Positions 13,601 through 20,505 of a stretch of 20,893 nucleotides of DNA are shown piece by piece (within the stretch, counting starts at the first letter, position 1; every line of letters starts with the position of its first letter). The notes beneath the pieces are model-generated. The model was not told the origin of the DNA, ran no database searches, and worked only from the letters and a program-made list of their open reading frames with translations. The stretch comes from Oscillospiraceae bacterium (GTDB lineage Bacteria; Bacillota_A; Clostridia; Oscillospirales; Oscillospiraceae). A program made the position numbers and the translations under genes. Location: positions 1-20,893 of the forward strand of contig JAEDOJ010000007.1 of NCBI GenBank assembly GCA_016302015.1, written 5' to 3'.

Positions 13601-15274
13601 ATGATTGTCCGCCGCCCCGCCGGGTCGGAGGCAGGACTTCCCCCGGTATCCTCTCTGCTTCGTGGGAAAATCGTGGAATTTTTCCTCCCGGCGCAGGTGG
13701 AAGGCATCAGTTCCACAAAAATCCGGGATTTTATTGACAAGAATCTCGACGTTTCCGCATTGGTTGACCCGATTGTACAAACTTTTATTTATGAGTACGG
13801 GCTTTACCTCCGCACCCCCATGCTGAAGGATGTTTTGAAGCCTCAGGACTATGTGTTCCGTATCCCTGATGGGGAAACCGCCTCTCCGGAGATTTTTGAG
13901 TACCTTCGTCAAACCTCTCAGCCCTCTGTGGTCGCTCTCTATCCCCGTCAGGGGAAGCGGCCGGTGTGCTGGGCTGCCGGTCATACGGTTACCACCGCAA
14001 GCCTCTATGAGGATCTGAAGGATGTGGAGGTTTGTTCCTCCGTCCGGCGGCTGACCTCCGGCAGACTGCTGATGGTGGATCATATTGAAGCGGAGCAGCC
14101 TCGTACCCGGCTGATTCTCAATGAATTGCTGGTTCGCAGCCTGTCCGATGAGCATACCTACGCCCTGTGCCGCTGTCCGCCGGAAAACGCCGGTCTCAGA
14201 GACGTGCTGGAGCAGTTGGGCTTTGTGCCGGTGGAGGGAACCGCAAATCTCTACTATGTGGATATGCGGGCGCCCATGGTTCTGATTCAGGACGTGCTGC
14301 TGTGCATCAAAAATCCCCATCGCAATGCCCCTCAGGTACGATCCTCCATTGAAGCCTCCCGACCCAAGCTCCGCCGCAGCCTCACCGCCCTCTATCCCGG
14401 CAAGCTGCTCCTCTGCTTTGATGCGGAGCTGCTGAACCAGTCCCTGATGTTCAAGGTGCAGCAGCATAACGGCGTGTTTGGCATGGATCATGTCAAGCAT
14501 CTGGGCAAGCGGATGTGCGTGCCCTACGGGAAAATTCTTTCCGATGAGATCGTCCCCAACACCGTCACCAAGACCCTCCATGCGGACAAGAGCTTTGCCC
14601 CGGACGGAAGCAATTTCTCCGTGGTTGAGTATCCGGGCTACAGCTCTCTGCCCAATCAGGTGCGAACCATCAAGGCCTTCCGAAGACCTGTGATTCTGGT
14701 GGATGATCTGCTCCACAAGGGCTATCGGATCAGCAAGTTGAACAAGCTGTTTCAGCAGGAGGATCTGGATATCTCCCGGGTCATCGTGGGTGTGCTTTCC
14801 GGTCGGGGACGGGATTTGATGCGGGAGCAAAACCGGAAGGTGGACTGTGAGTATTTTATCCCAAATCTGCACTATTGGGTCACGGAAAGTCTGCTCTATC
14901 CCTTTATCGGCGGCGATTCTGTCAGCCAGCGGGAGGGCGATGGGCGTATGCTGCCCTCCGTCAATCTGATCCTGCCCTATTTCTATCCCCGGCATTTTGT
15001 GGGAACCTCCGACGCCGCCATTCGGGAGCTGAGCCGGGTGGCTCTGGAAAATGCCCATCGCATTCTGAAAACGCTGGAGCAGGTGCATCAGGAGACCTTC
15101 AACACCCCTCTGACTCTGCGCCGTTTGGGCGAGGCAATTTCCTATCCCCGCCTGCCGGATCGGGGAAAGCAATTGGTCTACGATCTCAGCGTCCCCGCCT
15201 CCTCCTATCTGGAGGATGACCTCCTGCATCTGAGCCGCATTCGTATGAGAGGAGAAGCTGTCAATGGAATATAA
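10643..15274 (+). CDS. Giant multidomain protein: HD, helical repeats, nucleotidyltransferase, PRTase-like
   Basis: This 1543-residue protein reads without interruption. Residues about 155-330 look like an HD phosphohydrolase domain: VAVHT (H167), THDIGK (H191-D192), H233 and YADFRV (D254). Residues 335-860 are leucine-rich helices resembling HEAT/ARM repeats. Residues 865-1055 form an NadD/PPAT-like nucleotidyltransferase: GTFDPFSAGH (873-882) and ISSTKIRDF (1022-1030), with serine in place of the first histidine of HxGH. Residues about 1085-1205 weakly resemble a GNAT domain. Residues 1250-1420 contain VILVDDLLHKGYR (1350-1362), like the PRPP loop of type I phosphoribosyltransferases. There is no signal peptide. 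The ATG at 10643 has AAGGAG nine bases upstream; an in-frame ATG at 10610 lacks one. Its role is unknown; nucleotide or NAD-type salvage or sensing is inferred. Confidence 0.85.
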   Translation: MRFSIEKLHNMTAPEGLPRPEDLLGTVEYERNTLCAAVLSALQPLLDKLCPPPEEGWLPCAYTALCHQLFPDPAYVFPGAEVQQGLNLLVSGLELALDAEDAPFDPLSDLLPFDEGLRKQSRVREEYRQFVGDIRSARFLLTMRLGREVMPFDPASHTIGVRNVAVHTAISAQKAGLPVDVPLVAASSLTHDIGKFGCRGEDARRIPFLHYYYTWQWLSQRGLEHIAHIAANHSTWDLEFENLPIESLLLIYADFRVRGTREKGKEVVRIYSLAEAYDMIMSKLCDMTPEKEKRYRLVYSKLRDFEWYLHDRGVGTDLCSASAPAVTPTDTALLTDPHALDALRDLTFDNNIRLMHTISTDASFDLLLEQARGERNTQRIRTYLRLFDEYNTYMTRGSKQKLLAYLYELLMHPAGDVRRVAGSIMGEILANSGPKYRKELPSAAPKSAIAPTMLALLDESVALWDSYISQCLSPDHKIAQKHALRISNSLKTICASLFACCEAQLAGQLAQKLFDHLPGLAETEAFVLLDCLCNIPVKYITPAMFRLAQPQLLTMLHSSTPRWQLVALRCILHLKSVADADFLWEATLPCPEEIPAVTYLRCQLSGHLVEPLQGQDVAAIYLSNLKNAVHWTVKNVQIDMLCQDLTQHPENAFHTATHLSNLLSVSEHLPVREHAGEALLSIVDRLTVDQRNELCVDLMRELENGQEQIVRFIPVYLGRMLCTLPEKEIWEGIDSLESLLRSGTERSAEPVLITFGSLIANLPENSMDMIDDCLGLLLTGVAHYKTTIHRSALQVLCHQIIANEALPDSLRSHCFTRVCKKLLVLLSEPDGGQLTFFNRAAMLNHLYRFMVRHEIEAGAFVFPKPKPVAFFPGTFDPFSAGHKAIVQEVRRRGFEVYLAVDEFSWSKRTLPKLLRRKITQMSTADQWDTYLFPDNFPINIAIPQDLASLRNCFPGREVYLVAGSDVIRNASAYRTQTPGSAVFFNHMIVRRPAGSEAGLPPVSSLLRGKIVEFFLPAQVEGISSTKIRDFIDKNLDVSALVDPIVQTFIYEYGLYLRTPMLKDVLKPQDYVFRIPDGETASPEIFEYLRQTSQPSVVALYPRQGKRPVCWAAGHTVTTASLYEDLKDVEVCSSVRRLTSGRLLMVDHIEAEQPRTRLILNELLVRSLSDEHTYALCRCPPENAGLRDVLEQLGFVPVEGTANLYYVDMRAPMVLIQDVLLCIKNPHRNAPQVRSSIEASRPKLRRSLTALYPGKLLLCFDAELLNQSLMFKVQQHNGVFGMDHVKHLGKRMCVPYGKILSDEIVPNTVTKTLHADKSFAPDGSNFSVVEYPGYSSLPNQVRTIKAFRRPVILVDDLLHKGYRISKLNKLFQQEDLDISRVIVGVLSGRGRDLMREQNRKVDCEYFIPNLHYWVTESLLYPFIGGDSVSQREGDGRMLPSVNLILPYFYPRHFVGTSDAAIRELSRVALENAHRILKTLEQVHQETFNTPLTLRRLGEAISYPRLPDRGKQLVYDLSVPASSYLEDDLLHLSRIRMRGEAVNGI

Positions 15275-16478
15275 AGCTTGGAAGGGCTTTTGCCTTTGTT
15301 CTCTGGGAGGTCGCTTCCCGGAGAACGCCGTCAGCGTGACCGAACCCTTTGCCCCTCTGGTTTTTCTGGTAGACCGTGACCCGACCCGGAGCCGGGGATG
15401 GTTTTCGGTTTCCTCCATGGCGGAAGTCCTGGAGGAGGAAAGCTCCGACCTGCTCCTGCCCGTCAAAGGGGAGGCGCACCCTCTGGATGAGTTTCTTTCC
15501 CGCCACGGTGCAACCGTTCTAAACACGGCCTTTGCCCATGCCTTTGATTTTTTGACCTCGATCCATCCAAAAAGCCGCTATAAGCTGACTCTGGTGGGCT
15601 TGGGAGATGTGGGAGGCACCCTCCTGACCGCTCTGAAGCTGTTGGGAAAAGAAATCTCTGAAATCCAGATTTTTGACCCCAACGCCGCCCTGTGCAGCCG
15701 CTACGAAATGGAGCTGAATCAGGTGCTGTCTGTGGACGGCGCAACCTTGCCCAAGGTCACCGTCTGTGCCGAGGATCGGCTCTTTGACTGCGACCTCTTC
15801 CTCTTTACCGCCTCCCGGGGCGTTCCCCCGGTTGGTTCTCAGGTGGGAGATGTCCGCATGATGCAGTTTGACCTGAACCGGAAAATGCTCACTTCCTATG
15901 CCAAACAGGCGAGAGCCGTGGGATATCTGGGTCTGTTTTGCCAGATTTCCGATCCTGTGGATCAGCTTTCCAGAGCGGTATTTCTGGACAGCAACCGAAC
16001 CGAGGCCGGCGTCTTTGACGGCAAGGGTCTGCTTCCCGAACAGGTGCAGGGCTTTGGTCTGGGGGTCATGGCCGCCAGAGCCGCCTACTTTGCGGAAAAG
16101 CTGGGGATTGATTTTTCTCAGGGTCTGGCCTTCGGGCCCCACGGAAATGACCTGATCATCGCCAATTCCGGCGAACACTATGATGCCCGGAGGTCAAAAA
16201 TACTGACGGAGGCCACGGTCACCGCCAATCTGAAGGTGCGGGAGTTGGGCTTTAAGCCCTATATTGCCCCCGCGCTTTCCTCGGCGGCGGCCAGCATTCT
16301 CCGCCTGCTGAGAGGTCAACTGCACTACGGAGCCGTCCCCCTTGGGAAGGCGTATTTTGGCTGTCAAAGCAAGCTGACCCTGCAGGGTCTGAAAATTCAT
16401 CGGTCGGCGCTTCATCCGGAGCTGACAGACCGTCTCCGTCAGGTACACCGGCGCTTAGAGGATTTTTCCTATGATTGA
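15264..16478 (+). CDS. Lactate/malate dehydrogenase-like protein, probably not a normal dehydrogenase
   Basis: The 404-residue protein has about 105 extra N-terminal residues followed by a lactate/malate dehydrogenase fold. By eye: GLGDVGG (112-118) is the NAD-binding glycine motif, IFDPN (136-140) ends the second strand with its aspartate, VRMMQFDLN (R198) matches the active-loop R.DL..N, ISDPVD (228-233) corresponds to the usual NPVD, and GPHGND (H293) to the catalytic histidine motif. The aspartate that pairs with this histidine, normally in LDS.R, is replaced: VMAAR has methionine M269 there, with R272 kept. Catalysis by the usual mechanism is therefore doubtful. The start overlaps the end of the giant gene by 11 bases, with GGAG about ten bases upstream, indicating translational coupling. 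Confidence 0.8.
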   Translation: MEYKAWKGFCLCSLGGRFPENAVSVTEPFAPLVFLVDRDPTRSRGWFSVSSMAEVLEEESSDLLLPVKGEAHPLDEFLSRHGATVLNTAFAHAFDFLTSIHPKSRYKLTLVGLGDVGGTLLTALKLLGKEISEIQIFDPNAALCSRYEMELNQVLSVDGATLPKVTVCAEDRLFDCDLFLFTASRGVPPVGSQVGDVRMMQFDLNRKMLTSYAKQARAVGYLGLFCQISDPVDQLSRAVFLDSNRTEAGVFDGKGLLPEQVQGFGLGVMAARAAYFAEKLGIDFSQGLAFGPHGNDLIIANSGEHYDARRSKILTEATVTANLKVRELGFKPYIAPALSSAAASILRLLRGQLHYGAVPLGKAYFGCQSKLTLQGLKIHRSALHPELTDRLRQVHRRLEDFSYD

Positions 16479-17496
16479 TATTCTCTGTCCAACCCCTTCT
16501 CCCCGTCTTACGGCGGCCCTGGATTTCGCTCTCACCGGGATCGCCCACCGATTTGTAACCATAAACGACAATCTACAAAACCGCCGGGTGCTGTTCGCTC
16601 TGACCACCGACGCTCAGGGTATGAACAGCGAAACCCTGGAGATTTTGCGGGTTCTCCGCTCCGACCCGGAGCTTCTCGCCGGGAGCGTGGGTTCCCTGAT
16701 TGTAGACGGCGAAACCGAATTATACACCAAGCAGTTGGCGCAGGAGGTCGCACTGGCGGCTAATTTTGCCGGGTGTCTCTTTCCGGGCAAGCCTCTGGTG
16801 GAGGGGACGGGTTCTCTGTATAACCAGCATATTCTGGCAATGCAGCGGGGCTTGACTTGGGAGGAAACCTATTTTCAGCGAATTCGGGAGCTGATCCTTC
16901 ATTTGGAGCAATTTGAGACCCCGAAATTTTCCCGCCCAAAGCTGCTGGTGCTCCATGCCTCAGAAAAAGGCCGTTCCAGTACCCTGTGGATCTGGGAAAA
17001 GTTGAAACAGCGGCTGGATTTCTGCGAAATTCGTGAAATCCAACTGCAAAACGGCACCATTCAGGATTGCCGGGGCTGTTCCTACAGCGCCTGTCTCCAT
17101 TTTGCAAAAAACGACACCTGTTTCTACGGCGGGGCGATTTCAGAGACGGTCTTCCCCGCCATCCGGGATTGCAACGTGATGCTCTTCCTCTGCCCCAACT
17201 ACAACGACGCCCTCGGCGCCAACATCACAGCCCTGTTCAACCGCCTGACCAGCCTCCTGCTGCAGAGCGATCTGTACGACAAATATCTTTACGGCATTGC
17301 GGTTTCCGGCTACTCCGGCGGCGATCTGGTGGCAAAGCAGCTTTTGGGGGCAATGTGTCTGAACAAAACCGCCATGCTTCCACCCCGGTTTTGTATGCTG
17401 CAAACCGCCAATGATCTGTCCGCAATCCGGCAAAAGCAGGGCATCGAAGGAGACATCGCCGCCTTTGCGCAGCGGATTCGGCGGCAGATTTTATAA
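16471..17496 (+). CDS. Flavodoxin-fold (NADPH-dependent FMN reductase-like) protein with cysteine cluster
   Basis: The 341-residue protein has two parts. Residues 155-341 match the NADPH-dependent FMN reductase/flavodoxin-like family: KLLVLHASEKGRSST is the first strand and phosphate loop, and LCPNYNDALGANITALFNRL is the family's second FMN-contact region. Cysteines C200, C203, C208 and C217 fall where iron-sulfur flavoproteins carry their cluster ligands, so a cluster is possible. Residues 1-150 lack motifs I can name, but GSLIVDGETELYTKQLAQE followed by VEGTGSLYN resembles the end of another flavodoxin-like domain, suggesting a degenerate duplicate. The ATG overlaps the preceding stop by eight bases, so the three genes are surely one operon. 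An electron-transfer role for this set is inferred. Confidence 0.78.
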   Translation: MIDILCPTPSPRLTAALDFALTGIAHRFVTINDNLQNRRVLFALTTDAQGMNSETLEILRVLRSDPELLAGSVGSLIVDGETELYTKQLAQEVALAANFAGCLFPGKPLVEGTGSLYNQHILAMQRGLTWEETYFQRIRELILHLEQFETPKFSRPKLLVLHASEKGRSSTLWIWEKLKQRLDFCEIREIQLQNGTIQDCRGCSYSACLHFAKNDTCFYGGAISETVFPAIRDCNVMLFLCPNYNDALGANITALFNRLTSLLLQSDLYDKYLYGIAVSGYSGGDLVAKQLLGAMCLNKTAMLPPRFCMLQTANDLSAIRQKQGIEGDIAAFAQRIRRQIL

Positions 17497-17505
17497 AGAT
17501 TTTTC

Positions 17506-17533
17506 TTGCAATCCGGTGCAGATATGGTATATT
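17506..17533 (+). promoter_or_regulatory. Promoter of the DUF362 ferredoxin gene
   Basis: TTGCAA (17506-17511) is followed after 16 bases by TATATT (17528-17533), which carries a TGn extension. It lies about 36 bases before the start codon. No terminator is visible between the flavodoxin-like gene and this promoter, so the DUF362 gene may also receive read-through from the operon. Confidence 0.6.
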
Positions 17534-17569
17534 TAGTATACAGAGTTTACAGAAAACGGAGGTTCTCCC

Positions 17570-18664
17570 ATGTCAAAATCCAAAGTATATTTCACCAGCT
17601 TCCACATTGGCCCCAGAGAGAATCTGCAGCAAAAGCTGTCCCGTCTGATCCTCACTGCGGGTATGGATCAGATTGACTTTACCAATAAATATGTTGCCAT
17701 CAAGCTGCACTTCGGCGAGCCGGGCAATCTGGCCTATCTTCGTCCCAACTACGCCGCAACCGTGGTCAGTCTGGTGAAGCAGTTGGGCGGCAAGCCCTTC
17801 CTCACCGACTGCAACACCCTCTATGTGGGCGGCAGAAAGAATGCGCTGGATCATCTGGAATCCGCCTATCAGAACGGCTTCAACCCCTATAACGTGGGCT
17901 GTCACCTGATCATCGGCGACGGGTTAAAGGGCACGGACGATGTGGACGTTCCCGTAGACGGGGAATATGTGACCAACGCAAAAATCGGTCGTGCGGTTAT
18001 GGATGCGGATATTTTCATTTCCCTGACCCACTGCAAAGCCCACGAAGGCGCGGGCTTTGGCGGAACCATCAAAAATATCGGCATGGGCTGCGGCTCCAGA
18101 GCCGGCAAGATGGAAATGCACTCCGCCGGGAAGCCTGTGGTGGATGCTTCCCGTTGCGTTGGCTGCGGCGCCTGTCAGAAGGCCTGCGCCCACGACGCTC
18201 CCACCAGAGACGGAAAGAAAATGATGATCGATCAGGACAAGTGTCTGGGCTGCGGCCGCTGCATCGGTATCTGCCCCATGGACGCCATCGTTCCCGCCAA
18301 TGATGAGAGCACCACCATTTTGAACTGCAAAATGGCGGAATACACCAAGGCCGTGGTTCAGAATCGTCCCAATTTCCATATTTCTCTGGTTATGGATGTC
18401 TCTCCCCTGTGCGACTGCTTCGGCGCAAACGATGTTCCCATTATCCCGGATGTGGGGATGTTCGCCTCCTTTGATCCGGTGGCTCTGGATCTGGCCTGTG
18501 CCGACGCCTGCAACAAGATGCCCAGAAACAAGGACGCCTACCGTGGCACGGAGACCGGCGACCTCTTCGATTCCACCCATCCCGGAACCGTCTGGCGGGC
18601 GCAGATCGACCATGGCAAAAAGATCGGCCTGGGTAATGATGAATATGAATTGATCGAAATTTGA
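17570..18664 (+). CDS. DUF362 protein with two 4Fe-4S clusters
   Basis: The 364-residue protein has the DUF362 domain split around a ferredoxin insert. The N-terminal part has VAIKLHFGEPGN near residues 42-53 and DADIFISLTHCKAHEGAGFGG at 145-165, both typical of the family. Two ferredoxin motifs follow, C196-x2-C-x2-C-x3-C206 and C225-x2-C-x2-C-x3-C235, each able to hold a 4Fe-4S cluster. The DUF362 part resumes with FASFDPVALDLACADACN near residues 305-320. Members are common in strict anaerobes and are thought to act in electron transfer, but no reaction is established. The ATG at 17570 follows AACGGAGG closely. Its position directly after a flavodoxin-fold gene suggests, without proving, a redox partnership. 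Confidence 0.92.
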   Translation: MSKSKVYFTSFHIGPRENLQQKLSRLILTAGMDQIDFTNKYVAIKLHFGEPGNLAYLRPNYAATVVSLVKQLGGKPFLTDCNTLYVGGRKNALDHLESAYQNGFNPYNVGCHLIIGDGLKGTDDVDVPVDGEYVTNAKIGRAVMDADIFISLTHCKAHEGAGFGGTIKNIGMGCGSRAGKMEMHSAGKPVVDASRCVGCGACQKACAHDAPTRDGKKMMIDQDKCLGCGRCIGICPMDAIVPANDESTTILNCKMAEYTKAVVQNRPNFHISLVMDVSPLCDCFGANDVPIIPDVGMFASFDPVALDLACADACNKMPRNKDAYRGTETGDLFDSTHPGTVWRAQIDHGKKIGLGNDEYELIEI

Positions 18665-18666
18665 CA

Positions 18667-18703
18667 AAACCCGCCCCTTTGCCAAAGCAAAGGGGCGAGT
18701 TTT
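18667..18703. terminator. Bidirectional terminator between convergent genes
   Basis: An 11-pair perfect stem (CGCCCCTTTGC at 18672-18682, complement at 18687-18697, CAAA loop) is flanked by AAAAC on the left and GTTTT on the right. It can therefore stop the DUF362 transcript on the plus strand and the murI transcript on the minus strand. It overlaps or touches the ends of both genes. Confidence 0.85.
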
Positions 18704-19482
18704 CAGATTTCTTCTTCGGGAGCGGCAAGGAGCAATTTGGAGCGGCGGATGATCCCAACGTCATTCAGGCTGTTCAGCACCTCCACCCGCCCCAAAGAGC
18801 CATGGCGCAGGAGACCGGCTCTTTCCAGCCGCCGCCGGGTTTCCTTTGCGGTGCCGTCCGAACCGTCCAAAATTTCCGGGAAACTTCCCACACACCTTCG
18901 GATTGCATTTTTCAAGAAAGGATAATGGGTACAGCCCAGAACCACGGCGTCGGGCGGCGGAGTCAGATGACCTCCAAGCTCCTCCCGCAAAACCGTGTCC
19001 AGCGCGGGACTGTCCAGCTCGCCCCGCTCCACAAACTCCACCAGAGCCGGGCAGGGACACTTCACAATCTCGCACTGCTGTCCCACCTGCTGAGCAAGGG
19101 CATGGAATTTCTGCTCTCGCAGGGTGGCGTCCGTGGCCATCACCAGAATTTTCCCCTGGGGATGGCGGCACACAGCCAGCTTCAGCGCAGGCTCGATGCC
19201 GATGATAATTTCCTCCGGATACAGCGCCCGCAAATCGTTGATCGCGGCGGACGTGGCGGTATTACAGGCCACCACCAGGGCCTTGATCCCCCGGTCAAAG
19301 AGCATTTCAGCATTTTTCAGGGTCAGCTTCCGAATTTCCTCCGTGGAGCGGGAGCCGTAGGGCGCATTGGCAGAATCTCCGAAATACAGAAAATTTTCCT
19401 CCGGCATGACCTTGGCCAGCCGGCGAAGGACACTCAGTCCCCCAAGTCCAGAATCAAATACCGCAATGGGTCTGTCGTCCAT
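18703..19482 (-). CDS. murI: Glutamate racemase
   Basis: This 259-residue enzyme makes D-glutamate for the peptidoglycan stem peptide. The two catalytic cysteines are visible in VACNTATSAA (C73) and VLGCTHYPFL (C184), and the N-terminal FDSGLGGLSVL motif (D10) is typical. NAPYG near residues 39-43 is also conserved. Length is normal. The ATG at 19482 was chosen because AGGAGG lies six bases upstream; a longer in-frame reading from 19560 would pass through the promoter. The gene converges with the DUF362 gene and diverges from infC, sharing a 100-base control region. Confidence 0.95.
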   Translation of the reverse strand: MDDRPIAVFDSGLGGLSVLRRLAKVMPEENFLYFGDSANAPYGSRSTEEIRKLTLKNAEMLFDRGIKALVVACNTATSAAINDLRALYPEEIIIGIEPALKLAVCRHPQGKILVMATDATLREQKFHALAQQVGQQCEIVKCPCPALVEFVERGELDSPALDTVLREELGGHLTPPPDAVVLGCTHYPFLKNAIRRCVGSFPEILDGSDGTAKETRRRLERAGLLRHGSLGRVEVLNSLNDVGIIRRSKLLLAAPEEEI

Positions 19483-19516
19483 GGTCTGCCTCCTGTCGTG
19501 GGTATTTTCCGCTCCA

Positions 19517-19545
19517 ATCATACCACATTTTTCGCCATTTGAAAA
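19517..19545 (-). promoter_or_regulatory. SigmaA promoter of murI
   Basis: On the minus strand TTTTCA (19545-19540) is followed after 17 bases by TATGAT (19522-19517), about 35 bases before the murI start codon. Confidence 0.6.
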
Positions 19546-19567
19546 GAAAAATCTTTTCAAAAAATGC

Positions 19568-19596
19568 TTGACAATTATTACTTTGGATGCTATAAT
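19568..19596 (+). promoter_or_regulatory. Perfect-consensus promoter of infC-rpmI-rplT
   Basis: TTGACA (19568-19573) and TATAAT (19591-19596) are both perfect and exactly 17 bases apart, as expected for a strongly expressed translation operon. Transcription would begin near 19603, leaving a leader of about 147 bases. Confidence 0.92.
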
Positions 19597-19602
19597 ACTT
19601 GA

Positions 19603-19725
19603 GCGAAACGAAGAAGGTCGGCAGCCCCGTCCTCACCTCCAGCAAGGCGAAGAGGTTGAATATCGGAATTCCGACGCAGTTACTGCGTCAGTTCGATGCG
19701 GGTGCTGCGGGCATCCGCATTTTTT
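19603..19725 (+). promoter_or_regulatory. Leader RNA with attenuator of the infC operon (L20 leader-like)
   Basis: The leader contains a short palindrome (19663-19674), a seven-pair hairpin GACGCAG/CTGCGTC (19673-19689) and then a ten-pair terminator stem with one G-U (19696-19720), followed by six T (19720-19725). The terminator lies before the coding region, so it is an attenuator. In other Bacillota this operon is repressed by ribosomal protein L20 binding such a leader; assignment to that family is by position and is not proven. Confidence 0.78.
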
Positions 19726-19749
19726 GTTGTGTAATGGAGGTGCTTTACC

Positions 19750-20268
19750 ATCGGCAAATTAGATCATCAGCTCAACGAAGAAATCCGGGATAAGGAAGTC
19801 CGTCTGATCGGCGCCGACGGCGTCATGGTCGGTATCGTATCGTCTGAGGCCGCTCTGGCTATGGCAGAGGAACAGGAACTTGATCTGGTCAAAATTTCCC
19901 CCAATGCCGTTCCCCCGGTCTGCAAGATCATGGACTACGGCAAATTCCGCTTCGACCAGCTCAAGAAAGAAAAGGAAGCTAAGAAAAATCAGCATGTTGT
20001 TGAAATCAAGGAGATTCGTATGTCTCCCGGCATCGACACCAATGATCTGAATACCAAAATGCGCAGCGCAGTCAAGTTCCTGAAGGATGGAAACCGTGTG
20101 AAAGTCACTGTTCGCTTCCGTGGTCGTGAGATGGCACATACCGAAATCGGTGAAGAGCTGTTGATTCGTTTTGGCGAAGGCTGCGCCGAAGCTGCAAACA
20201 TGGAAAAGAAACCCAAGCTCGACGGCAGACATATGTCTATTTTCCTGTCGCCGAAAAGCGCAAAATAA
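19750..20268 (+). CDS. infC: Translation initiation factor IF-3, AUC start codon
   Basis: The 172-residue product is IF-3, which binds the 30S subunit and checks start codon pairing. LNEEIRDKEVRLIG is the usual N-terminal signature; KIMDYGKFRFDQLKKEKEAKKNQ links to the C-terminal domain, and IRMSPGID, VRFRGREMAH, GRHMSIFLSPK complete the family pattern. The reading frame is open from a TAA at 19732, but before the IF-3 signature it contains no ATG, GTG or TTG; the first of these in frame is an ATG at 19825, inside the domain. The ATC at 19750, nine bases after GGAGG, is the best start. E. coli infC uses the similarly rare AUU and is controlled by IF-3 through it. Confidence 0.93.
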   Translation: MGKLDHQLNEEIRDKEVRLIGADGVMVGIVSSEAALAMAEEQELDLVKISPNAVPPVCKIMDYGKFRFDQLKKEKEAKKNQHVVEIKEIRMSPGIDTNDLNTKMRSAVKFLKDGNRVKVTVRFRGREMAHTEIGEELLIRFGEGCAEAANMEKKPKLDGRHMSIFLSPKSAK

Positions 20269-20286
20269 TTACAAAGGAGAAGTACC

Positions 20287-20484
20287 ATGCCGAAACTCAA
20301 AACCCATAGCGGTGCAAAGAAGAGATTCAATCTTACCAAGACCGGTAAGGTCAAGAGAGCACACGCTTTCAAGAGCCATATCCTCACCAAGAAGGACACC
20401 AAGCGCGGCCGTCGTCTGAGAAGCACGACTTACGCTGATGTCACCAATACGGACGCCATCAAAAAGATGATCCCGTACAAATAA
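20287..20484 (+). CDS. rpmI: Ribosomal protein bL35
   Basis: The 65-residue basic protein matches bL35 throughout: [29 protein letters not shown] and KRGRRLR are the family's conserved blocks. It is part of the large ribosomal subunit. It starts 18 bases after infC with AAAGGAG seven bases before the ATG, in the universal order infC-rpmI-rplT. Confidence 0.97.
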   Translation: MPKLKTHSGAKKRFNLTKTGKVKRAHAFKSHILTKKDTKRGRRLRSTTYADVTNTDAIKKMIPYK

Positions 20485-20505
20485 TCGGAATAGGAGGATA
20501 CAGAA

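Noticed and set aside
13487..15526. A long open frame on the minus strand opposite the end of the giant gene, and similar long antisense frames at 10664-12088 and 8729-9817
   Set aside because: They lie fully opposite genes with clear domain motifs, have low-complexity composition rich in H, Q and G and no recognisable motifs, and lack good ribosome binding sites. GC-rich third positions leave antisense frames open by chance.
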